Source: CBDBCU01 sp965243185
GTDB lineage: Bacteria; Chloroflexota; Dehalococcoidia; Lucifugimonadales; UBA3495
Direction of reading: 5' to 3'
DNA length: 64,000 nucleotides
Assembly (NCBI GenBank): GCA_965243185.1
Contig: OZ251531.1
Span: forward strand, 930,001 to 994,000
A program made the translations under genes and the position numbers. Under the pieces are notes generated by a model that was not told the DNA's origin, searched no databases, and saw nothing but the letters and a program-made list of their open reading frames with translations. Below are positions 1 to 8,307 of this stretch, piece after piece. Within the stretch, counting starts at the first letter, position 1. The number at the start of each line of letters is the position of its first letter.

Positions 1-320
1 GCGTAGTCGAGGAGTTGGGGGAGGTCGAGGATGGGGAAGTTGGCGACTTGCTGGGGGGTGTGGCCGAAGCCGTTGTCGCGGGTCGGCAGGCCGAATTTTT
101 GGTGCCAGCCGTCGCGTTCCCAGAGTTCGGGCTGGTTTTGGATAAAGAATTGGATCCACATATCTTCGACGCGGAGGGTGTGCCAGAGGAGCCAGCCGAT
201 GGGGTTGGCGTCGGGGGTGGGCTGCCAGGCGAGTTCGGCGGGGGTGAGGTCGTGGACGGCGGCGAGGAGGAGGGATTGTTCTTGGTCGAGGGCGGATTGG
301 ATGAAGGGGGTGAGGGTCAT
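1..320 (-). CDS. DinB-like family protein (partial, C-terminus outside window)
   Basis: The minus-strand reading frame opens with ATG at 320 and runs off the left edge, so only about 106 residues are visible. It begins MTLTPFIQSALDQEQ and contains IGWLLWHTLRVEDMW, the helix with the metal-ligand-type His seen in DinB/YfiT-like four-helix proteins, followed by a Trp-rich stretch. DinB-like proteins are small metal-binding helical proteins, some acting as thiol-dependent transferases; no specific activity can be given here. The family call rests on the helical pattern and the WHT motif. Confidence 0.7.
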   Translation of the reverse strand, partial: MTLTPFIQSALDQEQSLLLAAVHDLTPAELAWQPTPDANPIGWLLWHTLRVEDMWIQFFIQNQPELWERDGWHQKFGLPTRDNGFGHTPQQVANFPILDLPQLLDY

Positions 321-403
321 AGTTGGGGCCGCCTTTTGGGGTTAAGATTTTGGGGTTGACGCTCCGGTTTGGTGGCGCGGGGGAAGGTTTGCAGTGGTTG
401 GAA

Positions 404-751
404 TTATACCAGGTAGCGGGGTAGGCCGGCGCGCCGGGCTAATTCCTGCTTCAAAGTTACCAGGGTTGCCAGGTAGTCAGGAAAGCTGAGGGCGGGCGGT
501 GGGTCTTTGAGGCGATGGGCGCCGGTTTTGGGGTCGGGGTAGAGGGAAAACCGCTCCCAGTGGCATTGCCGACAGAGCCAGCCGGGTTCGTCGCCGTCCC
601 AGGCTGCGTCGCCGGGCCACCAATAGAGGGCAGCGGCGCTAAAGTCGGAAACGTCGTGCCAGCTTTCGCCGTAGCAGGGGTATAAGTAGCGGACTTCGGG
701 GATTTCCGCGGTTTCCCAAGGGCGGGGGTCTGGGGTTTGCGGGTCGGGCAT
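404..751 (-). CDS. Hypothetical protein, 115 aa
   Basis: I do not recognise this protein. The start is set at ATG 751 because GAAAGGAAG lies about 7 bases upstream; a longer open frame reaching 1009 runs across the rnhA 3' end and has no such site. The product is rich in Trp, Tyr and Pro, has one CRQC pair in the middle (possible metal site or structural cysteines) and a Leu-rich C-terminal helix (LATLVTLKQELARR). It lies 44 bases downstream of rnhA on the same strand and may be cotranscribed with it. Confidence 0.55.
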   Translation of the reverse strand: MPDPQTPDPRPWETAEIPEVRYLYPCYGESWHDVSDFSAAALYWWPGDAAWDGDEPGWLCRQCHWERFSLYPDPKTGAHRLKDPPPALSFPDYLATLVTLKQELARRAGLPRYLV

Positions 752-795
752 AGTTGGACTTCCTTTCATCCCTTGCGGGAAAGGCGGCTGGGCGG

Positions 796-1269
796 TTAGG
801 GACGGTAGCCCGTGTCCTCGGGTAGGTTGGGCTGTTTGGCGGCTTGGACGGCGAGGTGGTCGCAGCGTTCGTTTTCGGGATTGCCGGCGTGGCCGCGCAC
901 CCAGCGGAATTGTACCTGATGCCGGGCGCAGAGTTCCAGCAGGGTTTGCCACAAGTCGGGGTTTAATGCCGGTTCGCGTTTGTTGCGCCGCCAGCCGTTG
1001 GCTTGCCATTTTTTAGCCCAACCTTTTTCAATGGCGTCCACTACATAGCGGGAGTCGCTGTGCAGGATGACCGGGCAAGGCCGATTCAAAGCCTCCAGCG
1101 CTTTGATAACCGCCATCAACTCCATCCGATTGTTGGTAGTCAGCCGATAGCCGCCGCTCAACTCCCGGCGGACTTCGCCGTAGCACAGCACGACCCCATA
1201 CCCGCCAGGGCCGGGATTGCCGAGGCAGGCGCCGTCGGTGTGGATTTCGACTTGCTTGAGCGTAGTCAT
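796..1269 (-). CDS. rnhA: Ribonuclease HI
   Basis: This 157-residue protein has the usual length and motif order of bacterial RNase HI, the enzyme that cuts the RNA strand of RNA-DNA hybrids. The four catalytic carboxylates are visible: Asp12 in HTDGACLGNPG, Glu50 in NNRMELMA, Asp72 in HSDSRYVV and Asp137 in ERCDHLA, with the catalytic-loop His127 in VRGHAGN. The basic handle region (KKWQANGWRRNKREP) is also present. Two bases separate it from the upstream TIR-like gene, so the two are probably translated from one message. Confidence 0.95.
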   Translation of the reverse strand: MTTLKQVEIHTDGACLGNPGPGGYGVVLCYGEVRRELSGGYRLTTNNRMELMAVIKALEALNRPCPVILHSDSRYVVDAIEKGWAKKWQANGWRRNKREPALNPDLWQTLLELCARHQVQFRWVRGHAGNPENERCDHLAVQAAKQPNLPEDTGYRP

Positions 1270-1271
1270 GG

Positions 1272-2030
1272 TTAATCCACTAGATCAGCGACCTTAATCT
1301 CGAAACCCGCCTCTTGCAACCTAGCGGCGAGTTTGTTTTTGGCCTCGTTGATATGTTCCTCGAAGGGGATGTAGATAATCCCCTCAATATCAGTGGGCCG
1401 TTCTATGGACTGCCCCTTGGTGTCCTTAACCAAGATGGCGACCCTTTGCCGCCCCAGCCGAGCTAACACCATTCCGAGCTCGAGAACAACATTCTGTCGC
1501 GCACGGGGGGACAAAGGGTTCTGGCTTCCTTGAAGGCGTCCCTCGTCATCAGGAGTTAAAAGGACACAGGCAAAGTCCGCATTGGTCAGAGAATCCAAGT
1601 TCTCGATAATGGTGTCTCCGCCGCCAGACAGGTTTTGTAGCACTATAGGCTCTAACCTCAAGCGCAACAAAATCAGTTCGAGCTGGTCGCGGGCGGTAAC
1701 ATCGTGTCCATACACGATAAACACCCGCTTGGGAAGATTTGCCCTCGGTTGCAACCCGCCTGCTTGAGACCCGGACGGCACTACAACGGGGCTGGATTCG
1801 GGTACAACTGCTTCTAACGAGATGCTCTCGAGAAGCGCCTGCACCTCATGCCTCAGCGGAGTTTCCCGCCCTTGGACGAGTACCCTACCCGTGCTAGGGT
1901 AAAAGGATACAGGAGTACCGTCGGTTAGGCGGTACTGGATACCATTGGCAACGGGCCTTTGATCCCCGGGATTCCACCAACCCTGCTCGAGCAAGACGCT
2001 CTCGAGTTCCTCTTGCGTCCAATTAGCCAT
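1272..2030 (-). CDS. TIR-like (PF10137-type) nucleotide-binding protein with N-terminal beta-rich domain
   Basis: This 252-residue protein has two parts. Residues 102-248 form a TIR-like domain of the predicted nucleotide-binding type, a class that includes the Cap12/Pycsar TIR effectors: it opens with RVFIVYGHD and has SLTNADFACVLLTPDD and ARQNVVLELGMVLARLGR, where Glu184 is the likely catalytic residue for NAD cleavage. Residues 1-75 form a small domain with IQYRLTDGTPVSFYPSTGR and VLVQG, resembling the TBP-like N-terminal domain of RNase HIII, with a disordered linker at 76-100. No cyclase or STING-like partner is adjacent. The family assignment is firm; a defence role is inferred from related proteins. 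Confidence 0.75.
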   Translation of the reverse strand: MANWTQEELESVLLEQGWWNPGDQRPVANGIQYRLTDGTPVSFYPSTGRVLVQGRETPLRHEVQALLESISLEAVVPESSPVVVPSGSQAGGLQPRANLPKRVFIVYGHDVTARDQLELILLRLRLEPIVLQNLSGGGDTIIENLDSLTNADFACVLLTPDDEGRLQGSQNPLSPRARQNVVLELGMVLARLGRQRVAILVKDTKGQSIERPTDIEGIIYIPFEEHINEAKNKLAARLQEAGFEIKVADLVD

Positions 2031-2234
2031 CTAACTCTCCCGCTCATTATATAGGCAAGATCTGGCTGCGACCTTCTCTGAAACGAGTTCACACTGCTAG
2101 ACTAGATGGGGATATTATCCATTTTCCAGCGCAGTGGCGACCCGGCAGATATTATACTACCACTTCTCGGAGGTCATAGCAACTCAGAAACTGGTTTCTA
2201 AAGCAATGACCGAGTAAAACAGGCGGTCGTCTGG

Positions 2235-2684
2235 CTACTCCGTGGTTACTGAGCTTTGCTGGCCGGCGATGGCGGCGTTGAGGGTGTGCCAAGGGAGGAT
2301 GGCGCACTTGATCCGGGTGGGATAGGCGGCAACGCCGGCCAGCATTTCCAAATCTCCCAAGGCGTCGTAGTCCACTTCCCCGTCCGGGACGGTGAGCATA
2401 GTGTGGAAACCGTCAAAAAGCTGGGCGACCTGTTCGAGAGTCTGGCCCTTGACGCTTCGGGTGAGCATCGAGGCGGTGGCGCGGGAGATGGCGCAGCCGA
2501 TGCCCTGAAAGGCGGCGTCGGCGATGGTGTCATCCTCAATCCGGAGGTAGAGGGTGATGCGGTCGCCGCACAAGGGGTTGTAGCCGTCAGCCTGACGGTT
2601 GGCGTCGGGCAGGACGCGGAAGTTGCGCGGGCGGTTGTTATGCTCGAGCAGGATTTCCTGATAGAGTTCGTTGAGATTAGCCAT
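2235..2684 (-). CDS. sufU: SUF-type iron-sulfur scaffold / sulfur-transfer protein SufU
   Basis: A 149-residue NifU/IscU-like protein, which accepts sulfur from SufS and passes it to cluster assembly on SufBCD. The three ligand cysteines are present: Cys39 with Asp41 in NPLCGDR, Cys64 in GIGCAISRA and Cys127 in IKCAILPWHTL. The spacing between the second and third cysteine (62 residues) is that of SufU, which has an insertion there compared with IscU. It starts 2 bases after the sufS stop, so translation is probably coupled. It is the last suf gene of the cluster. Confidence 0.93.
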   Translation of the reverse strand: MANLNELYQEILLEHNNRPRNFRVLPDANRQADGYNPLCGDRITLYLRIEDDTIADAAFQGIGCAISRATASMLTRSVKGQTLEQVAQLFDGFHTMLTVPDGEVDYDALGDLEMLAGVAAYPTRIKCAILPWHTLNAAIAGQQSSVTTE

Positions 2685-2686
2685 AG

Positions 2687-3922
2687 TCAGCCGAAAATTT
2701 CGATAACCCGGTCGAGGCCCTGGACCAGGGTATCAAGCTCCTCTTTGGTGTTGTAGAAAGCCAGGGAAGCGCGGACGGTGGCGGGGATGCCGTAGCGTTC
2801 CATTAAGGGTTGGGCGCAGTGGTGGCCGGTGCGGACGGCAATGCCGGCCACATCCAGAATCGTCCCCACATCATGGGGATGGGCGTTTTCCATCACAAAG
2901 GAAAGGATGCTGCCCTTGTGCCGGGCGGTGCCGATGAGGCGCAGGGGGCCGATTTCGGAAAGGCGTTCCGTGCCGTAGGCCAGGAGTTCCTGTTCGTAGG
3001 CGGCGATTTTGTCCATCCCCAAGGCGGTAACATAGTCAATCGCCGCGCCCAAGCCGACGCTGCCGGCGATGTTCTGGGTGCCGGCTTCGAATTTGTTGGG
3101 GATGGTGTTGTAAAGGGTTTCCTCAAAGGTAACGGAGCGAATCATTTCGCCGCCGCCCTGGTAAGGGGGCATGGCTTCGAGCAAGGCGGCTTTGCCATAG
3201 AGGACGCCAATGCCGGTGGGTCCATAGAGTTTATGGCCGGAAAAGGCGTAGAAGTCGCAGTCGAGTTGGGTTACATCGACCGGGATATGGGCGATGGATT
3301 GGGCGCCGTCGAGGAGGACGGGAATGCCGCGGCGGTGCGCCAAGTCGATGATTTCGGCCACCGGGTTGATGGTGCCGAGGGCGTTGGACTGGTGGACGAC
3401 GGCGACCAGCTTGGTGCGGTCATTAAGCAGGCTTTCGTATTCGTCCATCAGCAGTTCGCCGGCGTCGTTAATGGGGATGATGCGGAGCCGCGCCCCCTTT
3501 TCCTGAGTGAGGATTTGCCAGGGGACGATATTGGAGTGGTGTTCCATCGCGGAGATGATGATTTCGTCGCCGGGGCCGATATTCTGCCGTCCCCAAGTCT
3601 GCGCTACCAAGTTAATGCCCTCGGTGGTGCCGCGGACAAAGATGATTTCGCGGTCGGCGGGGGCGTTGAGGAATTGGCGGACTTTTTCCCGAGCCCCTTC
3701 GTAGGCGTCAGTAGCGCGCTGGCTGAGGGTGTGGACGCCGCGGTGGACGTTGGAGTTTTCAGTGGCGTAGTAGTGGACGAGGGCGTCGATGACCGGCTGG
3801 GGTTTCTGGCCGGTGGCGGCGTTGTCGAGATAGACCAGGGGCTGGTCGTTGATGGTTTGCTGGAGGATGGGAAAGTCGGCCCGGATGCGGGCCGGGTCAA
3901 AGGGCAAAGCGGCGGTGGACAT
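2687..3922 (-). CDS. sufS: Cysteine desulfurase SufS (group II)
   Basis: A PLP enzyme of 411 residues that removes sulfur from cysteine to form a persulfide for cluster assembly. Lys231 in FYAFSGHKLYG is the Schiff-base lysine, Asp205 in LLDGAQS binds the pyridine ring, and Cys369 in RTGHHCAQPLM is the persulfide cysteine in the short loop typical of SufS. The start at ATG 3922 is chosen because it is preceded by a GGGGGGT stretch and lies one base after the sufD stop; an upstream ATG at 3973 would overlap sufD. It is coupled to sufU downstream. Confidence 0.95.
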   Translation of the reverse strand: MSTAALPFDPARIRADFPILQQTINDQPLVYLDNAATGQKPQPVIDALVHYYATENSNVHRGVHTLSQRATDAYEGAREKVRQFLNAPADREIIFVRGTTEGINLVAQTWGRQNIGPGDEIIISAMEHHSNIVPWQILTQEKGARLRIIPINDAGELLMDEYESLLNDRTKLVAVVHQSNALGTINPVAEIIDLAHRRGIPVLLDGAQSIAHIPVDVTQLDCDFYAFSGHKLYGPTGIGVLYGKAALLEAMPPYQGGGEMIRSVTFEETLYNTIPNKFEAGTQNIAGSVGLGAAIDYVTALGMDKIAAYEQELLAYGTERLSEIGPLRLIGTARHKGSILSFVMENAHPHDVGTILDVAGIAVRTGHHCAQPLMERYGIPATVRASLAFYNTKEELDTLVQGLDRVIEIFG

Positions 3923-3923
3923 A

Positions 3924-5387
3924 CTAGGCACCCCCCGAGGTTCGGCTCCCGCCGGGCAAGGTTTTGTTGGCAATGGCGGCGGTAAAGCGGCGGTCGAGAT
4001 AATCGCGGATTTCCGCCGGGTTCACGGTATCGATAATTTCCCGGGCGAAGGCGTGGATCAGGATTTGGCTGGCGGTTTGGGGGTCGAGGCCCCGGCTTTG
4101 CATATAGAACAGGGTATCGGCGTCGATATGGCCGGCGGTGGCGCCGTGGCCGCATTTTACATCATCGGCATAGATGAGGAGACTGGGTTTGCTGTCCACT
4201 TCGGCGCGGTCGGACAGCAGCAGGTTTTTGTCGGTCTGCTGGGCGTCGGTTTTCTGGGCGTTTTTGCGGACGAGGACGGTGCCGCCAAAGACGGCTTTAG
4301 CGCGGCCGTCGAGGATGCCTTTGTAGTAGAGACGGCTGGTGCCGTGGGGGTGGGCGTGGTCGATGCTGACCAGGTTGTCGATGTGCTGGCTGTCGTCGGC
4401 CAGGTACAAGCCGTTGAGAGAGCAGTAAGCGCCAGCGCCGTTGAGGAGGACGGAAAGGTCGTGGCGGCCGAGGGCCATACCCCGGGCGAAACTGCCGGAG
4501 GTGTAGCTGCTGTCCTGGGACTGGGTTACGCGGGTGGTACCGATATGGTAGGCGTCGGGGCTTTCGGCGAGGAGGCGGTAGTGGTTGACTTGCGCCCCGG
4601 CGGCGAGGGCAACTTCGGTGACGGCGTTGGTGAAGTAGCGCGGCGGGCGGCTACCATCCGGGGCCGCCGCCCCGGGGCCGATATAGCTTTCGAGGATAGT
4701 CAGATTGGCGTTGCGGCCGGCGATAACGAGGGTACGGGGGTAAGTTACGGCGGCGGCCGGGTTTGCGTTGTCGCTGCCGGGTTCGCCGTTGGCGGGGATG
4801 GCCGCCGCGCCGGTGGTCAGGTAGGTTAGATGGAGGGTAACGGGTTCGGGGCAGTCGTCGGGCAGGCGGATATAAGCGCCGTCGTGGAGAAAGGCGGTGT
4901 TGAGGGCGGTAAAGGGTTCGTCCAGGGCCGCCAGTTGCCCGAGGTAGGGACGGAGGGTTTCCGGTTCGTTCTGGATAGCGGCGGCCAGGGAGCTAAGGGT
5001 GAATGATGCGGCGTCCGGCGGCGTCGATGCGGGCGCGGCGGCGGCCGGGGCGGGCTGAGGGATGCCGTCGCTAAAGAGCAGGTTATGCCAATGGGCGGGC
5101 AAGGCGGCGGCGGGTAGGGGAAGGTCGCCGCCGGGGAGTTCAGCGTTAGGGATGCCGTCCGGGATGGCAAGGGAAGGGGTGAATTGGGCCCGGGCGATGG
5201 GGGCAACGCTGGTATATTTCCACGGTTCATTGCCGCGGCGGGCGGTAGGAAAGCCAGCGGCGTCAAAACGCTGCCAAGCGGCGGCGCAGAGGTCGTGGAG
5301 CCAAGCCGGGCCGGCGGCGGTTTGCTGCTGCCGGGCCAGGTAGTCGGCGTAGTAAGCCGGGTGGTTGACGGTAGGGGTTTGGGTCAT
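3924..5387 (-). CDS. sufD: Fe-S cluster assembly protein SufD
   Basis: A 487-residue SufB/SufD-family protein that forms the SufBC2D scaffold. The family beta-helix region is clear from about residue 240 onward (YRLLAESPDAYHIGTTRV, LNGAGAYCSLNGLYLADD) and the conserved end has DDVKCGHGATAGHIDAD followed by SRGLDPQTASQILIHAFARE. The N-terminal third is Ala/Pro-rich and longer than in many relatives. sufS follows after a single base. Upstream, sufD is separated from sufC by an unrelated HEPN gene, which is not the usual sufCD order. Confidence 0.93.
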   Translation of the reverse strand: MTQTPTVNHPAYYADYLARQQQTAAGPAWLHDLCAAAWQRFDAAGFPTARRGNEPWKYTSVAPIARAQFTPSLAIPDGIPNAELPGGDLPLPAAALPAHWHNLLFSDGIPQPAPAAAAPASTPPDAASFTLSSLAAAIQNEPETLRPYLGQLAALDEPFTALNTAFLHDGAYIRLPDDCPEPVTLHLTYLTTGAAAIPANGEPGSDNANPAAAVTYPRTLVIAGRNANLTILESYIGPGAAAPDGSRPPRYFTNAVTEVALAAGAQVNHYRLLAESPDAYHIGTTRVTQSQDSSYTSGSFARGMALGRHDLSVLLNGAGAYCSLNGLYLADDSQHIDNLVSIDHAHPHGTSRLYYKGILDGRAKAVFGGTVLVRKNAQKTDAQQTDKNLLLSDRAEVDSKPSLLIYADDVKCGHGATAGHIDADTLFYMQSRGLDPQTASQILIHAFAREIIDTVNPAEIRDYLDRRFTAAIANKTLPGGSRTSGGA

Positions 5388-5417
5388 AGTTGGTTGGTTA
5401 GCTCCCTGGCAGCGCGG

Positions 5418-6179
5418 TTAGGGGTTGCAGACACGGCAGGCGTGGAATTTGCGCTCACCCAGCGCGGCGCTGGCGGCGTCACGGCGGTTAAAGTATTTCC
5501 AGCCGTACCTCGGGTCGATTTTCCGCTGGGTGTTAAAGCCCCGGATGGTTGAGCAACCATCCCGATGCAAAGTGGTCCGGGCGGAGTCGAAGTTAATCCA
5601 GAAAAGCGCGATGTCCTCCGGGTCGGTTTCCGGGTCGGACAGAATCGGCGGCGGTTCCGCTTTTCCCGGTCGGTTGGTTTGCCGGCCGCCGGCCGGAATC
5701 GGCGGCGATTCCGGTTTTCCCAATTGGTTGGTTTGCTGGTCGGTCAGAATCGCCAGCTGTTCCGCTCGCAGGCTTTCGGCGTTTTGGACTTGAGGGGAAT
5801 TGATGGCGGTAAGCAGGCGGCAGATGGAGTCCAGGGCGCGATGGGCGTCGCCGTCGGAAAAAGGCTCTTGGTGCGCCCAGTTGTTGCGGGCGGCGCGCAA
5901 TTCGCCGACCAGGCTGCGCTCCACCGGCCCCAAAGCGGACCAGAAAACATCGTTCCAGGATCGCGACATTACTTTGAGCAGGGCGGCGACGTCCATACCG
6001 TCGAAGGGACGGCCGGGGTCGAGGTTCGCCCCAACAATTCGGTTCAGGTCGGAAACGATTTGCCCGGCTTTGCCTTGGGCCTGGTAGGACGCGATGAAAC
6101 GGTTAGAGACGTAGGGCAGGAGGCCGAGCTTGAGCTGGGTCAAGCCTTTGCCGACGCGGTCGTTGTTGGCGATGTCCAT
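5418..6179 (-). CDS. Swt1-like HEPN domain protein with C-terminal Cys/His finger
   Basis: This 253-residue protein is not a SUF component. Residues 1-130 look like a Swt1-family HEPN domain: a helical segment with SWNDVFWSALGPVERSLVGE leads to the RNase signature RNNWAH (Arg98 to His103, an R-x4-H motif). A repetitive linker (140-190) has a near-duplicated NQLGKPESPPI / NRPGKAEPPPI unit. The last 60 residues hold His205, Cys209, Cys248 and Cys251 (HRDGC and ACRVC), a probable zinc site resembling small nucleic-acid-binding fingers. It has its own ribosome site (GGAGACGG) and lies 30 bases upstream of sufD. HEPN proteins of this kind are linked to RNA cleavage in toxins and phage defence; that role is inferred. 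Confidence 0.65.
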   Translation of the reverse strand: MDIANNDRVGKGLTQLKLGLLPYVSNRFIASYQAQGKAGQIVSDLNRIVGANLDPGRPFDGMDVAALLKVMSRSWNDVFWSALGPVERSLVGELRAARNNWAHQEPFSDGDAHRALDSICRLLTAINSPQVQNAESLRAEQLAILTDQQTNQLGKPESPPIPAGGRQTNRPGKAEPPPILSDPETDPEDIALFWINFDSARTTLHRDGCSTIRGFNTQRKIDPRYGWKYFNRRDAASAALGERKFHACRVCNP

Positions 6180-6284
6180 AGTTTCCGTCTCCTGATTTAG
6201 GGACTGTTAGCATTATAGCCGATTTTCCCCGTTCCGGGAAACGGTTTATTGAAGCGGCGGCGCAATGCCGGGCAATGGCCGGGG

Positions 6285-7043
6285 CTAGGCTACGGCGTCT
6301 TTAATCCAGTCGTAGCCTTTTTCCTCGAGTTCGAGGGCGAGTTCGGGGCCGCCGGAGCGGACGATGCGGCCGTCGAGGAGGACGTGGACCTGGTCGGGGG
6401 TGATGTAGTTGAGGAGGCGCTGGTAGTGGGTGACGAGGATGATGGCGTTGTCGGGGCGGCGGAGGGCGTTGACGCCGTCGGCGACGATGCGGAGGGCGTC
6501 GATGTCGAGGCCGGAGTCGGTTTCATCCAGCAGCGCCAAAGTCGGCTCCAGTATCGCCATCTGGAGGATTTCGTTGCGCTTTTTTTCGCCGCCGGAGAAG
6601 CCTTCGTTGACGGAGCGGCGGACCAGTTCCGGGTCAATCTCGACCAGCTTTATTTTTTCCCGGAGCATCCGGTCGAAGTCGCGGGCGGAGTATTCCTCGT
6701 CGCCGCGGTGGATGCGGGCGGCGTCGGCGGCGGCTTTGAGAAATTGCCAGGCGCGGACGCCGGGGAGTTCCATCGGGTATTGGAAGGCGAGGAAAAGTCC
6801 TTCCCGGGCCCGTTCCTCGGGGGATAGGGCGAGCAAATCCTGGCCGCGGTAGTGGACTTGGCCGGCGGTGATGGTGTAGTCGGGGCGGCCGGCGAGGGCG
6901 TTGGCGAGGGTGCTTTTGCCGGAGCCGTTGGGTCCCATAATGGCGTGGACCTGGCCGGGGTGGACGGTGAGATTGACGCCGGCGAGGATGGGCTGTTCGG
7001 CGACGGCGATATGGAGGTTGGCTATTTCGAGGATGGGGGACAT
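6285..7043 (-). CDS. sufC: Fe-S cluster assembly ATPase SufC
   Basis: A 252-residue ABC-type ATPase that binds SufB and SufD and drives cluster assembly. The Walker A motif GPNGSGKST is at residues 37-45, the SUF-specific signature FSGGEKKRNEILQ at about 149-161, Walker B with the catalytic Glu in LALLDETDSGLD at about 169-180, and the switch His in VTHYQRLL. ATG 7043 is the only good start. It lies between two non-suf genes, the HEPN gene downstream and the GIY-YIG/cold-shock gene upstream (28 bases). Confidence 0.96.
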   Translation of the reverse strand: MSPILEIANLHIAVAEQPILAGVNLTVHPGQVHAIMGPNGSGKSTLANALAGRPDYTITAGQVHYRGQDLLALSPEERAREGLFLAFQYPMELPGVRAWQFLKAAADAARIHRGDEEYSARDFDRMLREKIKLVEIDPELVRRSVNEGFSGGEKKRNEILQMAILEPTLALLDETDSGLDIDALRIVADGVNALRRPDNAIILVTHYQRLLNYITPDQVHVLLDGRIVRSGGPELALELEEKGYDWIKDAVA

Positions 7044-7071
7044 AGTGGGGGTGGTGGCTCCTTTTACAAAA

Positions 7072-8022
7072 TTATAGGGGCAACAGATCGGGTAGCAGTT
7101 TTAGGGTGCGGACGTTCATAGCGACCGGCTGCCTATTCCGAAGCCCTACATCAAACTCAACATCAACTCCCTTTTCGAGGAGCTGAATATCGTTGGCAGG
7201 AACTTCAGATAACTCTAACTCTCCTTCGCTGGTCTTGATGACTCCAGAACGCTTTCGCCGGTTCAAACTGGCGATTATGCCGGTCGGTCGGCTAAACATA
7301 TCCAACTGATTGAAAACCTGTTCAGCCTCTCTGATTGCGTGCCAGGGCGCAACTTGAAAAAACTCCCGGTCGGGCCTAAGCCGGTAACTGTCCAGCCGCT
7401 CAAAAATTACTGCTTCAGAGGCCTTAGCATCCTTTACCGGGAAAGCCATGCGTATGGAAAAGGGGTAAAGAACCACGGTATACCGGTTTAGTTCTAGAAC
7501 CCTCTCCCTGACCCGGCTGCGCTTCGTCATCCCTATTTTTAGAATGTCGGGACAGTCTTGGTAAAGTATATATACCCAACCGGCCCCTTCGGGCAAATGG
7601 TTTAACCAGTTCGCCCGGTTCGCATAGCTCCACAGAGGGCCATAGATATTGGCGTCGGCAATACGAGCGACAACATCTGTAGCCCGATCCTCATCCTTAC
7701 CCGTTAAAGAAGGGCGTAGATGAGACAATTCATCAGATATACGCCTCAAATGGCGTATGCGCGGTGCGCCAAATTCGGAGTAGACGGTAAACCAGTCTTC
7801 GGAGTCATGGCTTAGGCAGTGATTGAACATCTCCTCCAAGGTTTCAATTTCCCCAATCAGAACGTCAGACAGTTGAGCCTTGCCCTCGAGCAAGGCTTTC
7901 AGGGAATGAACGGCTTTGTCATATATGTGCCGATCGAGGCTACCGGGAATGTATATGCCAGACCCCTTGTTCGGGACTTTCAGTCCCGAGGTAATGCCTG
8001 ACAACTGGGTAGAGGTGTTCAA
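7072..8022 (-). CDS. T5orf172/GIY-YIG-like protein fused to a cold-shock domain
   Basis: A 316-residue protein starting at TTG 8022 with GGAGG seven bases upstream. An N-terminal helical region (25-140) of unknown function is followed at 148-235 by a T5orf172-type domain of the GIY-YIG superfamily: GWVYILYQDCPDILKIGMT, then VRERVLEL and the distal SEAVIFERLDSYRLRPDREFF, where Glu208 is the likely catalytic acid. Residues 246-306 resemble a cold-shock/S1-type beta-barrel (TGIIASLNRRKRSGVIKT, GVDVEFDVGLRNRQPVAMNV), which binds single-stranded nucleic acid. It sits between sufB and sufC. The domain pairing suggests a nuclease guided to RNA or single-stranded DNA; this is inference. Confidence 0.65.
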   Translation of the reverse strand: MNTSTQLSGITSGLKVPNKGSGIYIPGSLDRHIYDKAVHSLKALLEGKAQLSDVLIGEIETLEEMFNHCLSHDSEDWFTVYSEFGAPRIRHLRRISDELSHLRPSLTGKDEDRATDVVARIADANIYGPLWSYANRANWLNHLPEGAGWVYILYQDCPDILKIGMTKRSRVRERVLELNRYTVVLYPFSIRMAFPVKDAKASEAVIFERLDSYRLRPDREFFQVAPWHAIREAEQVFNQLDMFSRPTGIIASLNRRKRSGVIKTSEGELELSEVPANDIQLLEKGVDVEFDVGLRNRQPVAMNVRTLKLLPDLLPL

Positions 8023-8043
8023 GGTAAATCCTCCATAGGGATA

Positions 8044-8283
8044 TTAGGAGGTCTGGTTGCCGGTTTCGTCGAGGATGGGCGGGGGGCCGGGGTCGCGGCC
8101 GGCGGCGAATTCCGCTTTGGCGTACCCGTACCACCAGTCCACCATTTCCTGGCGTGCTTCGCGCCGGCCGATTTCCACGCCTTCCCGGCGGCCTTCCTGC
8201 CAGGCTTCTTGGCGGGCTTGGGCGGCAGCTTTTTTGGCGGCGTCGAGGATGCGGCGGCGGTTGCCGAGCAGAGTAAGGATCAT
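8044..8283 (-). CDS. Small coiled-coil protein, truncated paralogue of the gene at 8308-8835
   Basis: This 79-residue protein begins MILTLLGNRRRILDAAKKA and ends DPGPPPILDETGNQTS. Both ends match the C-terminal part of the neighbouring 175-residue protein, so it is a tandem duplicate lacking the membrane segments. The middle is an Arg/Glu/Gln-rich helix with repeating REGVEIGRREARQE units, likely a coiled coil. GGGGAGGGG lies upstream of ATG 8283, so it has its own translation start. Function unknown. Confidence 0.6.
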   Translation of the reverse strand: MILTLLGNRRRILDAAKKAAAQARQEAWQEGRREGVEIGRREARQEMVDWWYGYAKAEFAAGRDPGPPPILDETGNQTS

Positions 8284-8307
8284 AGCTATTGCCCCTCCCC
8301 GGGAAAG

